Positions 45,447 through 57,975 of a stretch of DNA of 64,000 nt are shown here, in pieces (position 1 is the stretch's first letter; every line of letters starts with the position of its first letter). The DNA lies in the NCBI GenBank assembly GCA_028583405.1, contig CM053252.1:37979240-38043239 (forward strand). Reading direction: 5' to 3'. The translations under genes and the position numbers were made by a program. The DNA comes from Pogonophryne albipinna. Lineage: Eukaryota > Chordata > Actinopteri > Perciformes > Artedidraconidae. The notes under the pieces were generated by a model. That model worked only from the letters and a program-made list of their open reading frames with translations, made no database searches and was not told the DNA's origin.

Positions 45447-48179
45447 GAAGTCATTGTATTGAAACGGAAGTCATTGTAATGAAACGGAAGTAACAAAGAA
45501 CAATGCTGCAGTGATACAGTAGGTGGTGATAATTCTCGTCTACTCTTTTTGGAAGTCGCCATTAAAGAAGGAGAATGAAACAGAACGTCCAATTCAGCAT
45601 GGATTTATAGAGAAACAGCACCGCAGCCGTAGGTTGGAGCCTGAACCGAGCAGTCTACAAACTGAGACGGTCTGGTGTTCTTGTTTACATCACCTAGCGC
45701 AGCTCGTGAGGTGGCCTAGCAACCCGCTAGCAACATGCACAGCTGCAATAAGCTAACTAAACCGAAATTGAGCCAGAACCTTTCCTTTTTTGTTTTTCCA
45801 TTTATTGAAGTGATTGATATTTCAGGCTGAGAGGACAATGGCCAGTTACATATGGTTGATTAAGCTGTGTACTTCTAGCCAACAATTAGTTAACAGTAAG
45901 TAAATACCGGAGCAACCGATGTACTCCAGCCTGATCCAAATAAGGCTAACCTACGTCTGTTGCTCCCGGTCTGCACGTTTTACGTTGCTTAAGGTAAGTG
46001 AACATGAAACTATTCAGCAAAACTTTCAATAATAATCTAAGGTATTGAGTTGTTTGGATAATACTTGCATACAAATCTATAAATGCCTTCAGGTTTCTAA
46101 AATATATAATATGTGGTAAATTCAACAGTGGACCCAGCAAAGATTCACATTTTTGCATGATTTTAGTTATTGATTTGTTGCTGTTACTTAATTATACTTT
46201 TAATAAATTCAAGGCAAGCTTAGTTACATGTGATGGTAGCTAGTTAGTGCTCTTACCTGTGTGCTTCCTCCACAACCAGACTGTATTAAAACTCTTAACT
46301 ACCAGTTTTATCTACTTTACTTTAAACAATTAAAAATACAAAATCAACTACATTTATTGATATGCCAATCGTTATTTTTGGGGCCTCTTCTTTTAAATTA
46401 AACTTTCAGACGTGAGATATTAAAATATAGTAATAGTATTGTTTATTTAAAAAAACTGAGCCACTCCTTAGTTAACTTTATATTTATTTTCGTCGAAAGC
46501 ATTTATTACACACGTTTTCCCCCCTCATATTCACAGTGTGGATCAATTGAGACAGTGTGGTGTCCAGAGAGCTACAGAGACTTTGGGAGAAACCTCAGTG
46601 TGACGGACGGTCTGTGGGTTTGGCTGGAGAGGACTGAGGTGGAGCGGTCTTTCTCTGGGAGGAGGACCAGGCCTGATGGAGGAGGACCAGGCCTGATGGA
46701 GGAGGACCAGGCCTGATGGAGGAGGACCAGGCCTGATGAAGAAACCACCTAACTGCATCAGTGAGCCCATACTGGGCACAGCTGTCACAAACAAATGATG
46801 GTCCTGTTTGACTACACACTATTCAGTGTGCAGATCTTTGTGTTCACAATACAAGTGTAGTTTCTTAGTGAATGTCCTGTATTGGTCTTTAATCTGATAT
46901 CAGCTTTTCATTTTTTTCTTGCCCCTCTGAGAAAACGGTGAGGCAGTTGTGTCCTTCAGGTGTGTCCTTTCCTAACAGAAATGACAAGAAACATATGACA
47001 TTATTGCAGAGCAAGTGTGTTATTTATGAAAGAGGTGTGTTTGTTTATTAAGCGGCAGTAGAAATGTTTAATGGAATGTATATCAGTGTATTATAGTTGT
47101 TACTTTATCTATTTAAACCAGAACGTTTCTCGATTCTTTGTACAGTATGAAAGGAGTCTTTGTACCTTTGAGTCCATGCTGAAGTTCACTGATGTTAGGA
47201 ATAGGTCTGTCTCTCGTGGTCAGCATCCTCTGGTCAGTCTGCATCACCTGGAAACTTTAAACAAACAGATATAGATGTAAAGTAACAATGTGTTGGTCAC
47301 AGACTTTTTTTACATGCAAACGTCATGTGATAATCTTTTTGTTATCCTTAAAAAAAGTGCTGGATATCACAGCCCTTACTGTATCTTATCAGTTGGATTG
47401 TGTATTATTGTCTAGTTGGGGTCCTTTTCATTTTACTGTTATTTTGGAATCGTTTTTCATGAGACAGTCAACTTAAATATTTGTCCTATGCCATATTCAC
47501 ATTCATTTGTAACACACACGTAAGGGTAAAAGACAAACATCTTTAACAAATGTAATGCAATGAATAAGCTTAATGGTCACAGAAGCACACATAACGTCAT
47601 ATCTAATATTTAAACAAATCATTTCCTTGTCCCTAAAGCAGTGACTACGCTATCGTCCTTAAATGCAGGCATTAAGTTACATGTTCACGTTCTGCTGCCA
47701 CAATAAGTCGGTTTCTCCAGAGTAATGATAATAAAATGCTTAGTAAGTATTGGTAATAATATTAATAAAAACAACAACGTTTGGGTTCGTTCGTTTAATA
47801 TGATGAACGTTAACCAGTAGCTTCAATAATCAACTCCAGCTCAACAAACCATATTGCAATATCTACGTTAACGTTATTTCTGGAACCAACTGGAAATGTG
47901 AGATTCATATTTTTAAGATACACAGATCTTATAGTGAGGTTAATCTATGGGTTAATCTCATACAGTACGCTGGTCTTCAACACTACTGTGACGCTAGCTG
48001 TCTGCATCGTCGAGCATAGCTATTTTAAATTAACAATAACAATGCATACAGTTACCTAACTAGCAAACTAACTAATGTACAAGCATGACCTTATTTTACC
48101 AACCTCACGAGAAGCTTTTGTTCTACAGTATAATCTTTCTTAATGTTTTGCACTTCTCAATTATGTTTTAACTGTATGC
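45447..48179. other. intergenic; minisatellite at 46661-46740
   Basis: Four tandem 20-bp units (GAGGACCAGGCCTGATGGAG) at about 46661-46740. The ORFs through it are repeat artefacts. No gene recognised elsewhere in the stretch. Confidence 0.6.
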
Positions 48180-48190
48180 TACGGATAGCA

Positions 48191-50111
48191 CAACGCTGAA
48201 GTTGGCTTCCGATTCAGAGCTTCCGATTCGGCAGTTAAGGGGAAAGTTAAGGAAATTTAATTTACAGCGCTGAGCGTGTTTGAACCTCTTAGATCACTGC
48301 ATGCCGATTTATTTGGACTGGATTATCCCAGAGAGGCTAAAGATTCTTTATAACACAGTTTGAGATTTGTGAAACCTTAATTCTATTTGTGAAAATTTAA
48401 AAAAGGAAGATTTTGCAGCTTTTTAAAAAGCTTGCTTTTTGTTACCTGACCTTTTAATCATTTTACTGCATTTGGGTCCTATTTTTCCCCAACCCTGAGT
48501 CTGCTTCAAATTAACTTATTATCCTCACAGGATCATTTTATTAAAGTTAAAGCAAAACTTACTAAAGCATTCTAACTGTTTATGCTTTAACAGCAATTAA
48601 TAAATGATCCAGTCATAAATCATTTGCACCGCGTTGCTATGAGACCCCACAGCGTGTTCTCAGGGTTCTGCTCATGCTGCTTTGCTTTCGGCTAACTGTT
48701 TTTGTTGTTCTGCTTTATGATTGTAATGCATGACTGTGCCAACATGTGTCTCCTCCTCCCTGCTCTTGTTTGTAGGCTGCACCTGCTTTTCAGGAGACCA
48801 GGCCTCACAATGATGTTCTTTCTGCCAGTGCATCAGCGGTAAGAGTCCATCACAAACTGCAGGGTCTGTCACTCAGCAGGAGCTAGGCTAACATGCTAAC
48901 AGGCACAGAGCCTTAGAAAACCACATACTCCAAAAGACAGATGATGTAGCTCACATCAGGGCACAGAGCTGCTGCAGCCTCACCTGACCCAGCAGCTCTT
49001 TGGCTTGGGCTATTGAATGTTGTGTCGGAAGCATCCTGAGGCCACAGTGGCTTCAGAACATGTATAAAGTATATCTTAAAAAACATCTTGAATTTATTCG
49101 TAGAAAGTTAGGTATGGAGACTTTTTCTAGTTTCATACATTTTCAAAAATACATTGTTAGAATTTCTAAAAAGCACTCTTATTCAAACCACTAAAGTAAT
49201 GTAAATGAAGCAAAAGGCTCCTGAAATCCTTTCACATGTACTCACCAGTGTAACGCTGCCTTGCTGGGGTCCCAGTATATTTAAACTGCATGGGATGACG
49301 GCTAATGAGCACTGCACATGATATATATTTGGAATGCTTTATTGATTGAAGTGGGGGCTACATTTTGAATTCTTAAACAAGTTATGCTTGTCAGACTGTG
49401 GCATGACCTTTGCAACACAAATATAATAAAGACATGAGCATGTTTAGCAAGTTTTGATATTGTTGCTGTTTATACTTTGACATAGAAAAACTATGATTAC
49501 TAATGTACATATAGCTTTACACTGGTATGATCTGGAACTGTGACAGGCTCTGAAAGACTTCCGTAGTTGCACTTATAAAGGGAAACAATGGCCTTAATGA
49601 GTCTAACTGGTCACAAAAACGAAACATTTTTAGATTTTTAGGGTTTTAGATTAGGACCTGGTCCAATGTGGTCTAGATGCGAAAAAAGCACTGAAATCTC
49701 CCTTTTTTTAATTTTCACAAATAGAATTAAGGTTTCACAAATTTCAAACTGTGTTATAAAGAATCTTTAGAGTCTCTGGGATAATCCAGTCCAGATTTGA
49801 TGAGTGTCGGTATAGTGGTTTTAGATCAGGACCCGCCCGGTCTTATGTGGACTAGATGTAAAAAAAAAAAGCAGCAAAATCTTCCTTTTTTGTATTTTCA
49901 CAAATAGAATTAAGTTTTCACAAATCTCAAACTGTGTTATAAAGAATCTTTAGACTCTGGGATAATACAGTCCAAATAAATCGTCTATGCAGCGATTTAA
50001 GAGGTTCAAACACGGAGGATTGTTCGCTCAGCGCTGTAAATTAAATTTCCCTTAACTTTCCCCTTAACTGCCTAATTGGAAGCTCTGAATCGGAAGCCAA
50101 CTTCAGCGTCG
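48191..50111. mobile_element. long-TIR Mutator-like element
   Basis: 1921 bp with inverted repeats of about 240 bp: the left end CAACGCTGAAGTTGGCTTCC to about 48425 matches the reverse complement of the right end to about 49875 at roughly 90% identity. Inner parts of the right arm are present twice (about 49690-49790 and 49870-49970). Perfect 11-bp target duplications TACGGATAGCA at 48180-48190 and 50112-50122. Long TIRs plus a 9-11-bp duplication suggest a non-autonomous Mutator-like (MULE) element; no transposase is seen in the interior. Confidence 0.85.
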
Positions 50112-50356
50112 TACGGATAGCATCGTTAGCACAGATGTAGCTTCGTCTCGCTCGTTAGCTGAATAAAAAGACCAGTAAGAAATAAAGTGCTTGAATTTCA
50201 CTTACCGAAGAAACTGCATTCATGGACGGTCTGTTTGAACCCCAGAGCCATAAGATAAGTGCAATATTTCAATGAAGAATACTCCACCAGGCATCAACAC
50301 AACAAACACGTCCGAGTTCAAGTTGTGTTCTCTGTATCAGCTGAGCCCCTGTAGCC

Positions 50357-50674
50357 AGTGTTGCCAACTCCATAGTAAGGAAAGAAGATATTGGCTGTCC
50401 TAAAAGTCGCCAGAAGTCGCTAAATGACGTCATCGCTTAATTTGCATATCATGTAATGGCGGCTGTGAGAGAGCATGGTAGAGGCCTTTTGAGTATGTTT
50501 TTGGGTTTTAACATGCTTCTTGATGTCAGACAGTTTGGCATAGAAATCCCCCTTACAATAAAGGCAGTATGCCCGTGTGTCATATCCAATAAATGGCTTC
50601 AACCATCCTTTATACTCAGGGTTTGATTCCCACTCCTTTCTGTATTTTTGAGAATACAATTTAGACTGTGCCAT
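50357..50674 (-). pseudogene. hAT transposase N-terminal fragment (BED-like finger)
   Basis: From an ATG at 50674 the minus strand reads MAQSKLYSQKYRKEWESNP, GWLKPFIGYDTRAYC, then a C-x2-C finger with downstream HxxxxxH (YCLYCKGDFYAKLSD...KKHVKTQKH) to a stop at 50420. An hAT-style terminus CAGTGTTGCCAACTC lies at 50357. The catalytic part is missing. The reading frame upstream of the ATG has no similarity and is probably 5' UTR. Confidence 0.65.
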
Positions 50675-50776
50675 GATGTTTAGCTTGTCACAGAGAGGCA
50701 CACACACAGTGGACGAGGTGATTGAGTGACTGAGGCTGTGTGAGTCAAAGCAAAGCAAAGGCAGTGAAGAAACATA

Positions 50777-51730
50777 AGGCTTGTTTGAGACAAGCGAGAC
50801 CTGCGCAGTTGCGATCAACGTCTTGCTAGTGCGTTGCATGATGGTTAGTCATTTTGTCCGACTTGCTCTGGAGGCTCGCCTACATGAGACGTTGAAATCT
50901 CGCGGGACAAAGACGCCCGCAGCCTTAAGAGCGAGGCGCGGCGAGGCGGCGCAGTTCCTCTCCACGGGCTGCGGAAGCGAAATGCTTGATGGGAAACGAC
51001 TCGCTGGTATGTCGAGCTGAGCGCTCATTGGTGGTTTTTACCAAGTGCTGGTGATGAAACTCTCCAATTGGCTCGGCAAAAGTTTGTTGTTGTTTTGTGT
51101 CAGTTTTACGTCGCCACTTCCATTCACATTTTTCATCATTGTTCCACAATGTTTATCATCATGAAATTAATATCCATATATTTTATACTATACTTGCACT
51201 GCTTACCGTTTTCATACTTTATATATCTTAGCATATTCATACACACTGTTCATACTGCTCACAGGCTGATATCTAGTGTATTCATACCCCTCACTGTTTA
51301 TTCATCATTCAATTCATTCTATATTTTATTCTGTCTATTGTGTACATTACTTTTCACTTCACTGCTTGTTGCACCTGGTTAGAAGCTAAACTGCATTTCG
51401 TTGACTCAGTACCTGTAATATGTGCAATAACAATAAAGTTGAATCTAATCTTGAGCAGGAACAAATGTATTTACTTATATCTGACATTAACGATTAAACA
51501 CATGTGTGCATTCTTTATAAATGCAAACCGAGTCAAGCCGACTCCGGAGGTGGCGGTATGCACCTTAAAGTTGTTTGCAATCCGCCAAAAAACCGAGAGA
51601 AGAAGAAGAAGAAGACGAAGCCGACTCCGAGCTGTCCGACTTCAGGCGAGCTTTTTGAGACCTCCCCCGGCTGCGATCGGCTATTCTCGTCTACTTTCGA
51701 GGCGAGCCGCAACGCGTCTCAAACAAGCCT
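50777..51730. mobile_element. MITE with 3-bp ATA duplication (Harbinger-like?)
   Basis: Ends AGGCTTGTTTGAGAC / GTCTCAAACAAGCCT, flanked by ATA on both sides (50774-50776, 51731-51733), as in PIF/Harbinger insertions. It contains two LINE-type tails: about 51130-51460 (ends CAATAAAGTTGAATCTAATC) and 51549-51620 (the same GGTGGCGGTATGCACC tail as the LINE at 3731). Confidence 0.65.
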
Positions 51731-52133
51731 ATAGAGTGGCGAAGTCACGCCCATCTACTTCCGGTCCATGGGACCCCGGAAGCGGAAAATTATACATTGA
51801 AGTCAATGGAGAGAGAAAAGTTATCTTTTGATCCCGTTTGAATTGTGCCACGAATGACACATATGATGTTTGTCAATCTTAAACAATCATTTCCATGTAA
51901 AAAAAAGTCACAGTTTGTCGTAAAACTGTTGAAATATAAGACTATGAAAAATACCCAACTAGAAAGACTAGAAATCCCAAATCCCATTCTGGGTCGCGTA
52001 AGTGATGTCATAGGCGATAATGCTCCAAGACTGGTTGCGAGTTGCGACTCGCAATTAAAGCAAAGAAGAAGATCTCATAACTGATTTATTCCCTCCAATA
52101 AATATAAGAGATTGCTCCAATAAATTCACTTTT

Positions 52134-52240
52134 ATGTGCTTTGTACCAGGTTGGAATCACAAAAGTGATCATACCACTTGCTCGTTCTATCGCTTCCCGT
52201 CTGATGAAAGGACCAGGAGTCGTTGGACCAAACATATCAG
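52134..52240 (+). pseudogene. THAP-domain first exon
   Basis: From ATG at 52134: MCFVPGWNHKSDHTTCSFYR, then FPSDERTRSRWTKHI and a GT donor at 52241 (ATATCAG|GTATTA). The order C...FYRFP..W..I is the first half of a THAP zinc finger, and the donor is where THAP genes usually have one. The second zinc-ligand cysteine is replaced by tryptophan (VPGW), one base from a Cys codon, so the finger is probably dead. The second half of the domain was not found downstream; a 421-bp MITE sits 3 bp after the donor. Confidence 0.7.
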
Positions 52241-52243
52241 GTA

Positions 52244-52664
52244 TTATAAAAACGGACAAGTCCAATCAAGCAATCTGATTGGTTCTTAGCCGTGATATAC
52301 TGAGCGTATACCACGGGTAGAATTGTAAGTTACTTTTCACAACAAGTCAGTATCCCTCCACGTCTGAGAAAAACAGTATACCGTTGGGCTTCAAACTGGA
52401 ACAAGAAAGCAGCGGAGAAGTAACGGGGCAGAAACCCTCCTTTTTACGCAGCGGTCCAGACATAGACATCAAACGGCAAAACATATTCAGTGTGCAGTTC
52501 CTTTGGCATTAGGGCAGGGATATCTAGATACTTTCCAAGGTTTGACATCATGAATTGTGCTACTTTTAAAGCAAGCAACGATGTTTTCAAATCTGTAATC
52601 AAAAAGCTCTGCAAAAACACTATCGACCAATCAGATTGCTTGATTTGACTTGTCAGTTTTATAA
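52244..52664. mobile_element. TA-flanked MITE with inverted repeats
   Basis: Ends TTATAAAAACGGACAAGTCC and TTATAAAACTGACAAGTCAA (reverse complement of the right end), both followed by AATCAAGCAATCTGATTGGT-like sequence. TA on each side. Contains the minus-strand ORF fragment 52444-52618 (MSNLGKYLDIPALMPKELHT ... VYVWTAA), also found at 27150-27322. Confidence 0.7.
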
Positions 52665-53327
52665 ATATATTTACATTTCTTCCGTTAAGAAACAAACTTA
52701 CAAAGCATAAGATGGAAACATTTAAGATTAACTTGGACCTCCGGGGTGGTCTTACTATGGAGGAGTGCATTGAGCAGTGCCTCTCTCCAGAGAGCACCTA
52801 AACGACGATATGCAGAGCTACGTGAAGAGCAGGTAGACCAACTGGAAAAGTACCACCATTCAAAAGCTTTCTGATGCGGGTCTTGAAACAAAGCAGAGAA
52901 ATGATGACCGTTAGTGGCCACAGGTGCGAAAGCTCTCTCCAGAGCTACTGGAAGCCCAATCTCGAGGACCGGAGAAAGTGGAGCAATATTCTCGCCACGC
53001 CAAGCAACAGCCAAGAACAACCTCAACCTATACAAGTAACCTCGTAAGCCATGCTACTGATTCTGGACAGTTTTTCAGTGGGTGCACAATAAACGGCAAC
53101 ATACAAATGAATGTAAATAAAGAGCCTAATAATGGATCAACGCTCTCTGTCTAATATGTTCGCTAGCTGTTAGTGTTGTTGCATAGCAACCACCTCGCAC
53201 TATATTTCGTGCAGAAGGCAACGGAGGGACTATTTTATTTTGAACATCATTATTTACTAATAAAAACTATTTAAATTAGAGTGTGTATTTTTCTTTCATA
53301 TTGCCACACTTGGTAACCGTATTATAA
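52665..53327. other. possible coding remnants, unassigned
   Basis: Plus-strand frames read RAPKRRYAELREEQVDQL (near 52790) and, to a TAA at 53152-53154, FFSGCTINGNIQMNVNKEP. These look like former coding sequence of a mobile element protein, but the family is not recognised and stops lie between the two pieces. Confidence 0.35.
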
Positions 53328-53474
53328 AAGCAATAGCTCACTTCAGGCCGTGATATATGCTCATTATATCACAGCTAAGGGGGTTGTCGACCGCCCGCTT
53401 CGCGTCGGGCCGAACCACGCCCCTTAGCTGTGATATAATGAGCATATACCACGGCCTGTCGTGAGCTATTGCTT
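53328..53474. repeat. large hairpin (foldback MITE)
   Basis: Arms of about 58 bp beginning AAGCAATAGCTCAC and their near-exact complement, closing on a GC-rich loop that includes CGCCCGCTTCGCGTCGGGC. The inner arm motif (GTGATATA.TGAGC.TATACCACGG) also occurs once at 52290-52318. Confidence 0.88.
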
Positions 53475-55774
53475 AAATATACATGTTTTGCATGGAACAT
53501 AGTCAAGTTAGCTACCTAGCTAGTAGCGAGCACGTTAGTTAGCGTTACATTACATTACTTAGCCTTGTCATTTGTATTAGCCTTAACATGAAGTAAACCA
53601 AAATGTTAAACAGTAAGAGTAGTCATGATGGTAAGTATTTTGTGAAACATTTGAAGAGTAGCCTATCGCCCCCTCCACCAGGTGCTAAGGGGGCGGGAGG
53701 TAGGCTAACGGCACATTAGCATCGGCGATCTTTTCTACTTAATGCTATCTGCACAAATGCTTAACATTGCACATTAAAAGATCAGGGAGAGTCGAAGGAA
53801 GGCAGGCAGCTTTGCATGACATTCTTCTGGACGTGTTTCATTGTGATGATAGTGAGGGTTGAGTCAATCTGTTTGTTGGAAAGACAGTAGTTGAGTGATA
53901 ATTATTCAAAGTGTTGTTACTTTAAAGTGTTGTTACTGACCTTTTTCTCTTTTATTTTCTTTACCTTACCTGTAACTGCTGAGACCCTGAGGAACATGCA
54001 CACTGGACTGACCTGCTCTGGCAACCTGATTTCCACTGTACGTAATAGTTTGGTTATGGTATATTATTTATATACATCAAAGGCACAATGCACCCCGCAG
54101 AGACACACATGTATTGAGTGTGATATTTTGCATAGGTCATGTGAAATCATCAGAAAACTGTAGGAGCGGCAACTTGTTTTGAAATTGAATTTTTAATATC
54201 CGATAATAAAGTTGATCTGTTTTCTTTATTCTTGTCTCTTCCCAGCTCCACCCATCACCATTCTCTGTTCCTGCAGGTCCTGCTTGCTAATCAATGCTCG
54301 TATTTTTTTACACAATTATTATTATTATTAAATAAAGTCAATGTATTGTATGACATGAAGTTGTGCTTCATTCTGAGTCAATAATAAATTCATTCTGCCT
54401 TCAATCATTCTGCCTTCATTCATTCTGCCTTCAACTGCACAATGATTGTGGACTGCACCGACATCCATGTAGCTGCCCCCCAGTAAGATGAACCAAGCAA
54501 AGTTGACATACTCAACATACAGCTGTGCTCTTAAGTTTACATGAAGAATTTGTGAAATATTGGTAATAACAGGTTTAAATGATTATTAGTAATTAATTAT
54601 ATAATTTTCTCATTGTAGACGAGCAGATGAGAAAAGCAGAATATGCAGCTGCCATTTTCCACATGAAAAAGAGAAAAGGAGCTTAGCTGTTTTCATACTG
54701 GTTCATGTATCACTTAGTTTACTGAACCGTGATGAATGAAAGAAATGAGTGAGGTAGTGGTTTACTGAAGTTACAAAGACATTAATATATGAGTAACAGG
54801 TCAGTGTAAACACAAGCTTCTCTCAATTATGGATCATTCAAACTATATAAAAATATGTAATAAAGTTCTAAAACAAGTATTCGGTATATTCCTTGATAGC
54901 TTTTGGAGAAGGTTGTTTTTAAGTTGACTAAAATCTATCGTTTCAACTGTTTCACTTTATAAAAAAGGAACAGGTGAGTAGAGCATCATTGAGTTTCTTA
55001 TTCTGTCAGTAAATTATCCAAGTGAAATGTTTTTCATTATTTTAGTCAACCCTAAACAAATTGATTGTACCTTTTAATAATGACCTTACATGGTCGCCAA
55101 AGTTAAATTAACTTCAGAAAATCAAATCTGTTCTGAGAAAAAACTAATAAATGTTTAAAGATAGGAACTTGCCATCCCACTGAAAAACAGTCCGTAGAGA
55201 TTTAAAGGCGTAGTCAACTATTTTCATAAAGAATATATATATTTTTCAAATTCAAAGTCAACTTTATTGTCAATTCCAATCTTTATTCCAGACTCAAGGT
55301 CCATATCACATACAAAAAAGACAAAACACACATCAATAAATAAGATAAAAAGCTAAAAACAAACAGATAAAAACATAAAATCAAATTCAATTCAATCTTA
55401 CTCAGTTTGTGTTTATCGACAGAGAGATCAAAAAGACGTTTCCAACAATCCCAAATACGAAAAATTAAATTATACAATTTACAGATATGTATACAAATAC
55501 ATATATCCTATATACATATGATGATACATACATATATGATGTAGAAGGAAGTGTGGTAGATAACAAGTAAATATAGAGTTACATACAGATCCATGTTACA
55601 GCAAAAGATGGAATAACTAAGAAGCACGCAGTATAATAATAATTACATGCAACAATTAAATAACTGCTCAGCATCTCCACCACAATCCCAATCTGCTGTG
55701 TCCTGTTTTCCTCCCCTCTGCATAACACCCCATCACACATACGAAACACAACGCAGAGTCAGAGGGTGTTAAGA
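53475..55774. other. interior of the candidate element, no domain recognised
   Basis: AT-rich. A LINE-type tail (CAAAGTCAACTTTATTGTCA) is at 55252-55290. No DDE transposase motif was found on either strand. TTTATT at about 55776-55781 is the minus-strand polyadenylation signal for the SWIM-YqaJ gene. Confidence 0.4.
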
Positions 55775-55784
55775 GTATGTTTAT

Positions 55785-56822
55785 TTAAATGTCCTCCTCT
55801 CTACTGGCCAACACAGAGCATATGCTGGGTGTAGAATTTTTCCAGGAGGAGGAGATTTCCATGCCATGCAGGGTCTTTGGGGATGGGGATGATGATCGCC
55901 TCCTTCGTGGTCCACACAACAAAGTAGCAGAGACTCCGGTCTGTGATGTGCAGCTGCCCTTGGACCTGGTGCCAGGGTGATTCTCCTTGAGAATATATGA
56001 CCCACCCTCCTCACGGAGACAGAAGGATGGTAACTGGACTGCCTCCGCGATGGTCATGTTCCTCTGGCTGTGTGGACACTTCACCTCCAGCAGGGCAGAT
56101 GGCTGCACAAGTCCATCGGGTGATGCTCCCAAAACACCCGACTCACTCACAAAGAGACCAGACTCGAACACTGTCACCCGATAGGCCTGCACAAAAGCCT
56201 TCACCCCTTCGGCCTCGTTTACAACCCCCCAGTTGACAGCCATGACTCCGTCCAAGTTGTACCCCCCAAGCACCCTCTTGATGAGGGACGAGCATGGAGT
56301 GGATGAAAGTCCCGACCGCAGCACAGCACCAAAATGGCTGGCTGTCAACCTGCCCTGTCTGTGTAACTGCCACTGAGGATTTGTCCGCTGTCCTACGGTG
56401 GCTGTCTGGATGGCATTTTGAGTTTGAGCAATAATTGCCTCAAGCCCCCGACCCCCATGCCCCTTCACCAGCTCCGGCACGGTGACAATGGCCTAATGTT
56501 GAGGCTGCGGCTCTGGCTCAGGTGACAAAAGTCATGCCATGCCACACTGTGTGCCCCTCAGTGCAGACCTGAACCAGTCTACATCCTCAGTGGCGATGTC
56601 TCTGGCCAGTGGGTTGTATGTCTCCTCTCGCTGTTGGTAAAGTTGAGACACCGGCTGGACTACTTTTGAAGTGCCAGGCTTCCTCCACTGGCACTCAACA
56701 TCTGTGGAGCTGATCTGCCACATGGCAAATATTGCCAATGCTGCAGCGTGGCTGCATTTGTACCTCCCCCGTGCACAATCACAGACAGCGCTCTGCATCG
56801 CGCCATCGTCTCCCATGCAGAT
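55785..56822 (-). pseudogene. SWIM zinc finger plus YqaJ-type nuclease, broken
   Basis: Read on the minus strand from an acceptor (TTTTTACAG) at 56823. SWIM finger CDCARGRYKCSHAAALAIFA near 56790-56720 (C-x-C...C-x-H), then CQWRKPGTSKVVQPVSQLY. After two in-frame stops (TGA 56534-56532 and TAG 56495-56493, same frame) the YqaJ nuclease domain follows: GRLTASHFGAVLRS, WGVVNEAEGVKAF, GASPDGLV and LLEVKCPHS, the metal-binding D/E-x-K core of the lambda-exonuclease-like fold. A frameshift near 55985 moves the C-terminal part (GQLHITDRSLCYFVVWT) into another frame. The polyadenylation signal follows at 55781. Each stop is one transition from a sense codon. Its upstream exon is at 63651-63743. Confidence 0.85.
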
Positions 56823-57651
56823 CTGTAAAAATAAAGTAAGTACTATTTGTTAGCATGCTATAATAGATTGAATGAGCAATAATACAAGGATGATCCGCAT
56901 CTGGGGGTGGGAGGATTTATTTTTCCATAGTTTTGTCCTCTTGTCTGATTGTTGTTATTGTTTGTTTTTTCTGTATTTTTTGTAATTTGTGTTGTATTGG
57001 TTGTGATTATACATTGTATTTTTCTAAATGTGTATGAATACAATTTTGAAAAACATTTGATCAACAAAAAAAAAGGATTTGGTCAGGATCTAGACTCGGT
57101 GTGTAGTTTATTAATGAATCAATGCTCTCTACATTAGGAAAACACATACCAGTGCAGTAGCGTGGCGTGGGAAAAAAATTAGGGGAAGCCAATAATACGT
57201 CCTTTCATTTGGGTCGGGGGTGTGGTGGTCAATGCAATAACGTAACCAGATGAGTGATTACAGCACCCGGTATCATTTTACACACATTTGTATCATACAG
57301 ATGCAGGATTTACCAGAGGTGTGGACTCGAGTCACATGACTTGGACTCGAGTCAGACTCGAGTCACCAATTTGATGACTTGAGACTCGACTTGACAACAT
57401 CACAAAACACTTGCGACTCGACTTGGACTTGAACACCAATGACTCGGGACTTGACTTGGTCTTGAGCCTTCTGACTTGAGGTGACCTGATACTTTAATTC
57501 AGAGGTCTCCAACACGCCGATCGCGAGCTGCCGCTAGAAGAGCAGCCTCCCGTCGGGGAGAGCAGAATCTTCAGCCGCTCCTACTCTTGCTGAGAATCCT
57601 TGCAGGCAGGGGCGGCTCTTTATTTAGCTGGGCCACCATGCGGCCAATCAT

Positions 57652-57930
57652 ATGCGAGGTCACACTAGGATCATACCATTATGTGAAAGAAGGGTGGGGG
57701 GCACAGCATGTGTAGTGGTACAGGCCAGCTGCACAGAGCGACGGGAAGACGGGGAGCCGGATTTAAATGCAAGCGTGTCGGAAAAAGTCAAGAAATGTGC
57801 GAAAACCGAAAAAATAAGCAGCATCTGGCTGCTTTTCAATGATATTGGAGAAAGCAAAGCTGAGTGCAGAATTTGTAAAATGAAAATAACCTTCAGAGCA
57901 GGGTTTTTTTTTGGTAACCACTCAGGATTT
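57652..57930 (+). pseudogene. hAT transposase N-terminus, BED finger fragment
   Basis: Plus-strand frame reading SEKVKKCAKTEKISSIWLLF, then NDIGESKAECRICKMKI: the tryptophan and C-x2-C half of a BED zinc finger, used by hAT transposases to bind element ends. It is cut off by the MITE starting at 57936; no catalytic part follows. Probably a remnant of the coding region of the hAT element that contains it. Confidence 0.6.
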
Positions 57931-57975
57931 ATTGTCAGAGGTGGGAGAAGTTCAGACAATTAAAAAAGTTACAAT

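Noticed and set aside
46543..46819. Proline- and serine-rich ORFs
   Set aside because: Frames through the 20-bp minisatellite.
53891..54163. ORF with a signal-peptide-like hydrophobic start
   Set aside because: No domain or homology recognised, AT-rich, in a repeat-filled interval; one such ORF is expected by chance.
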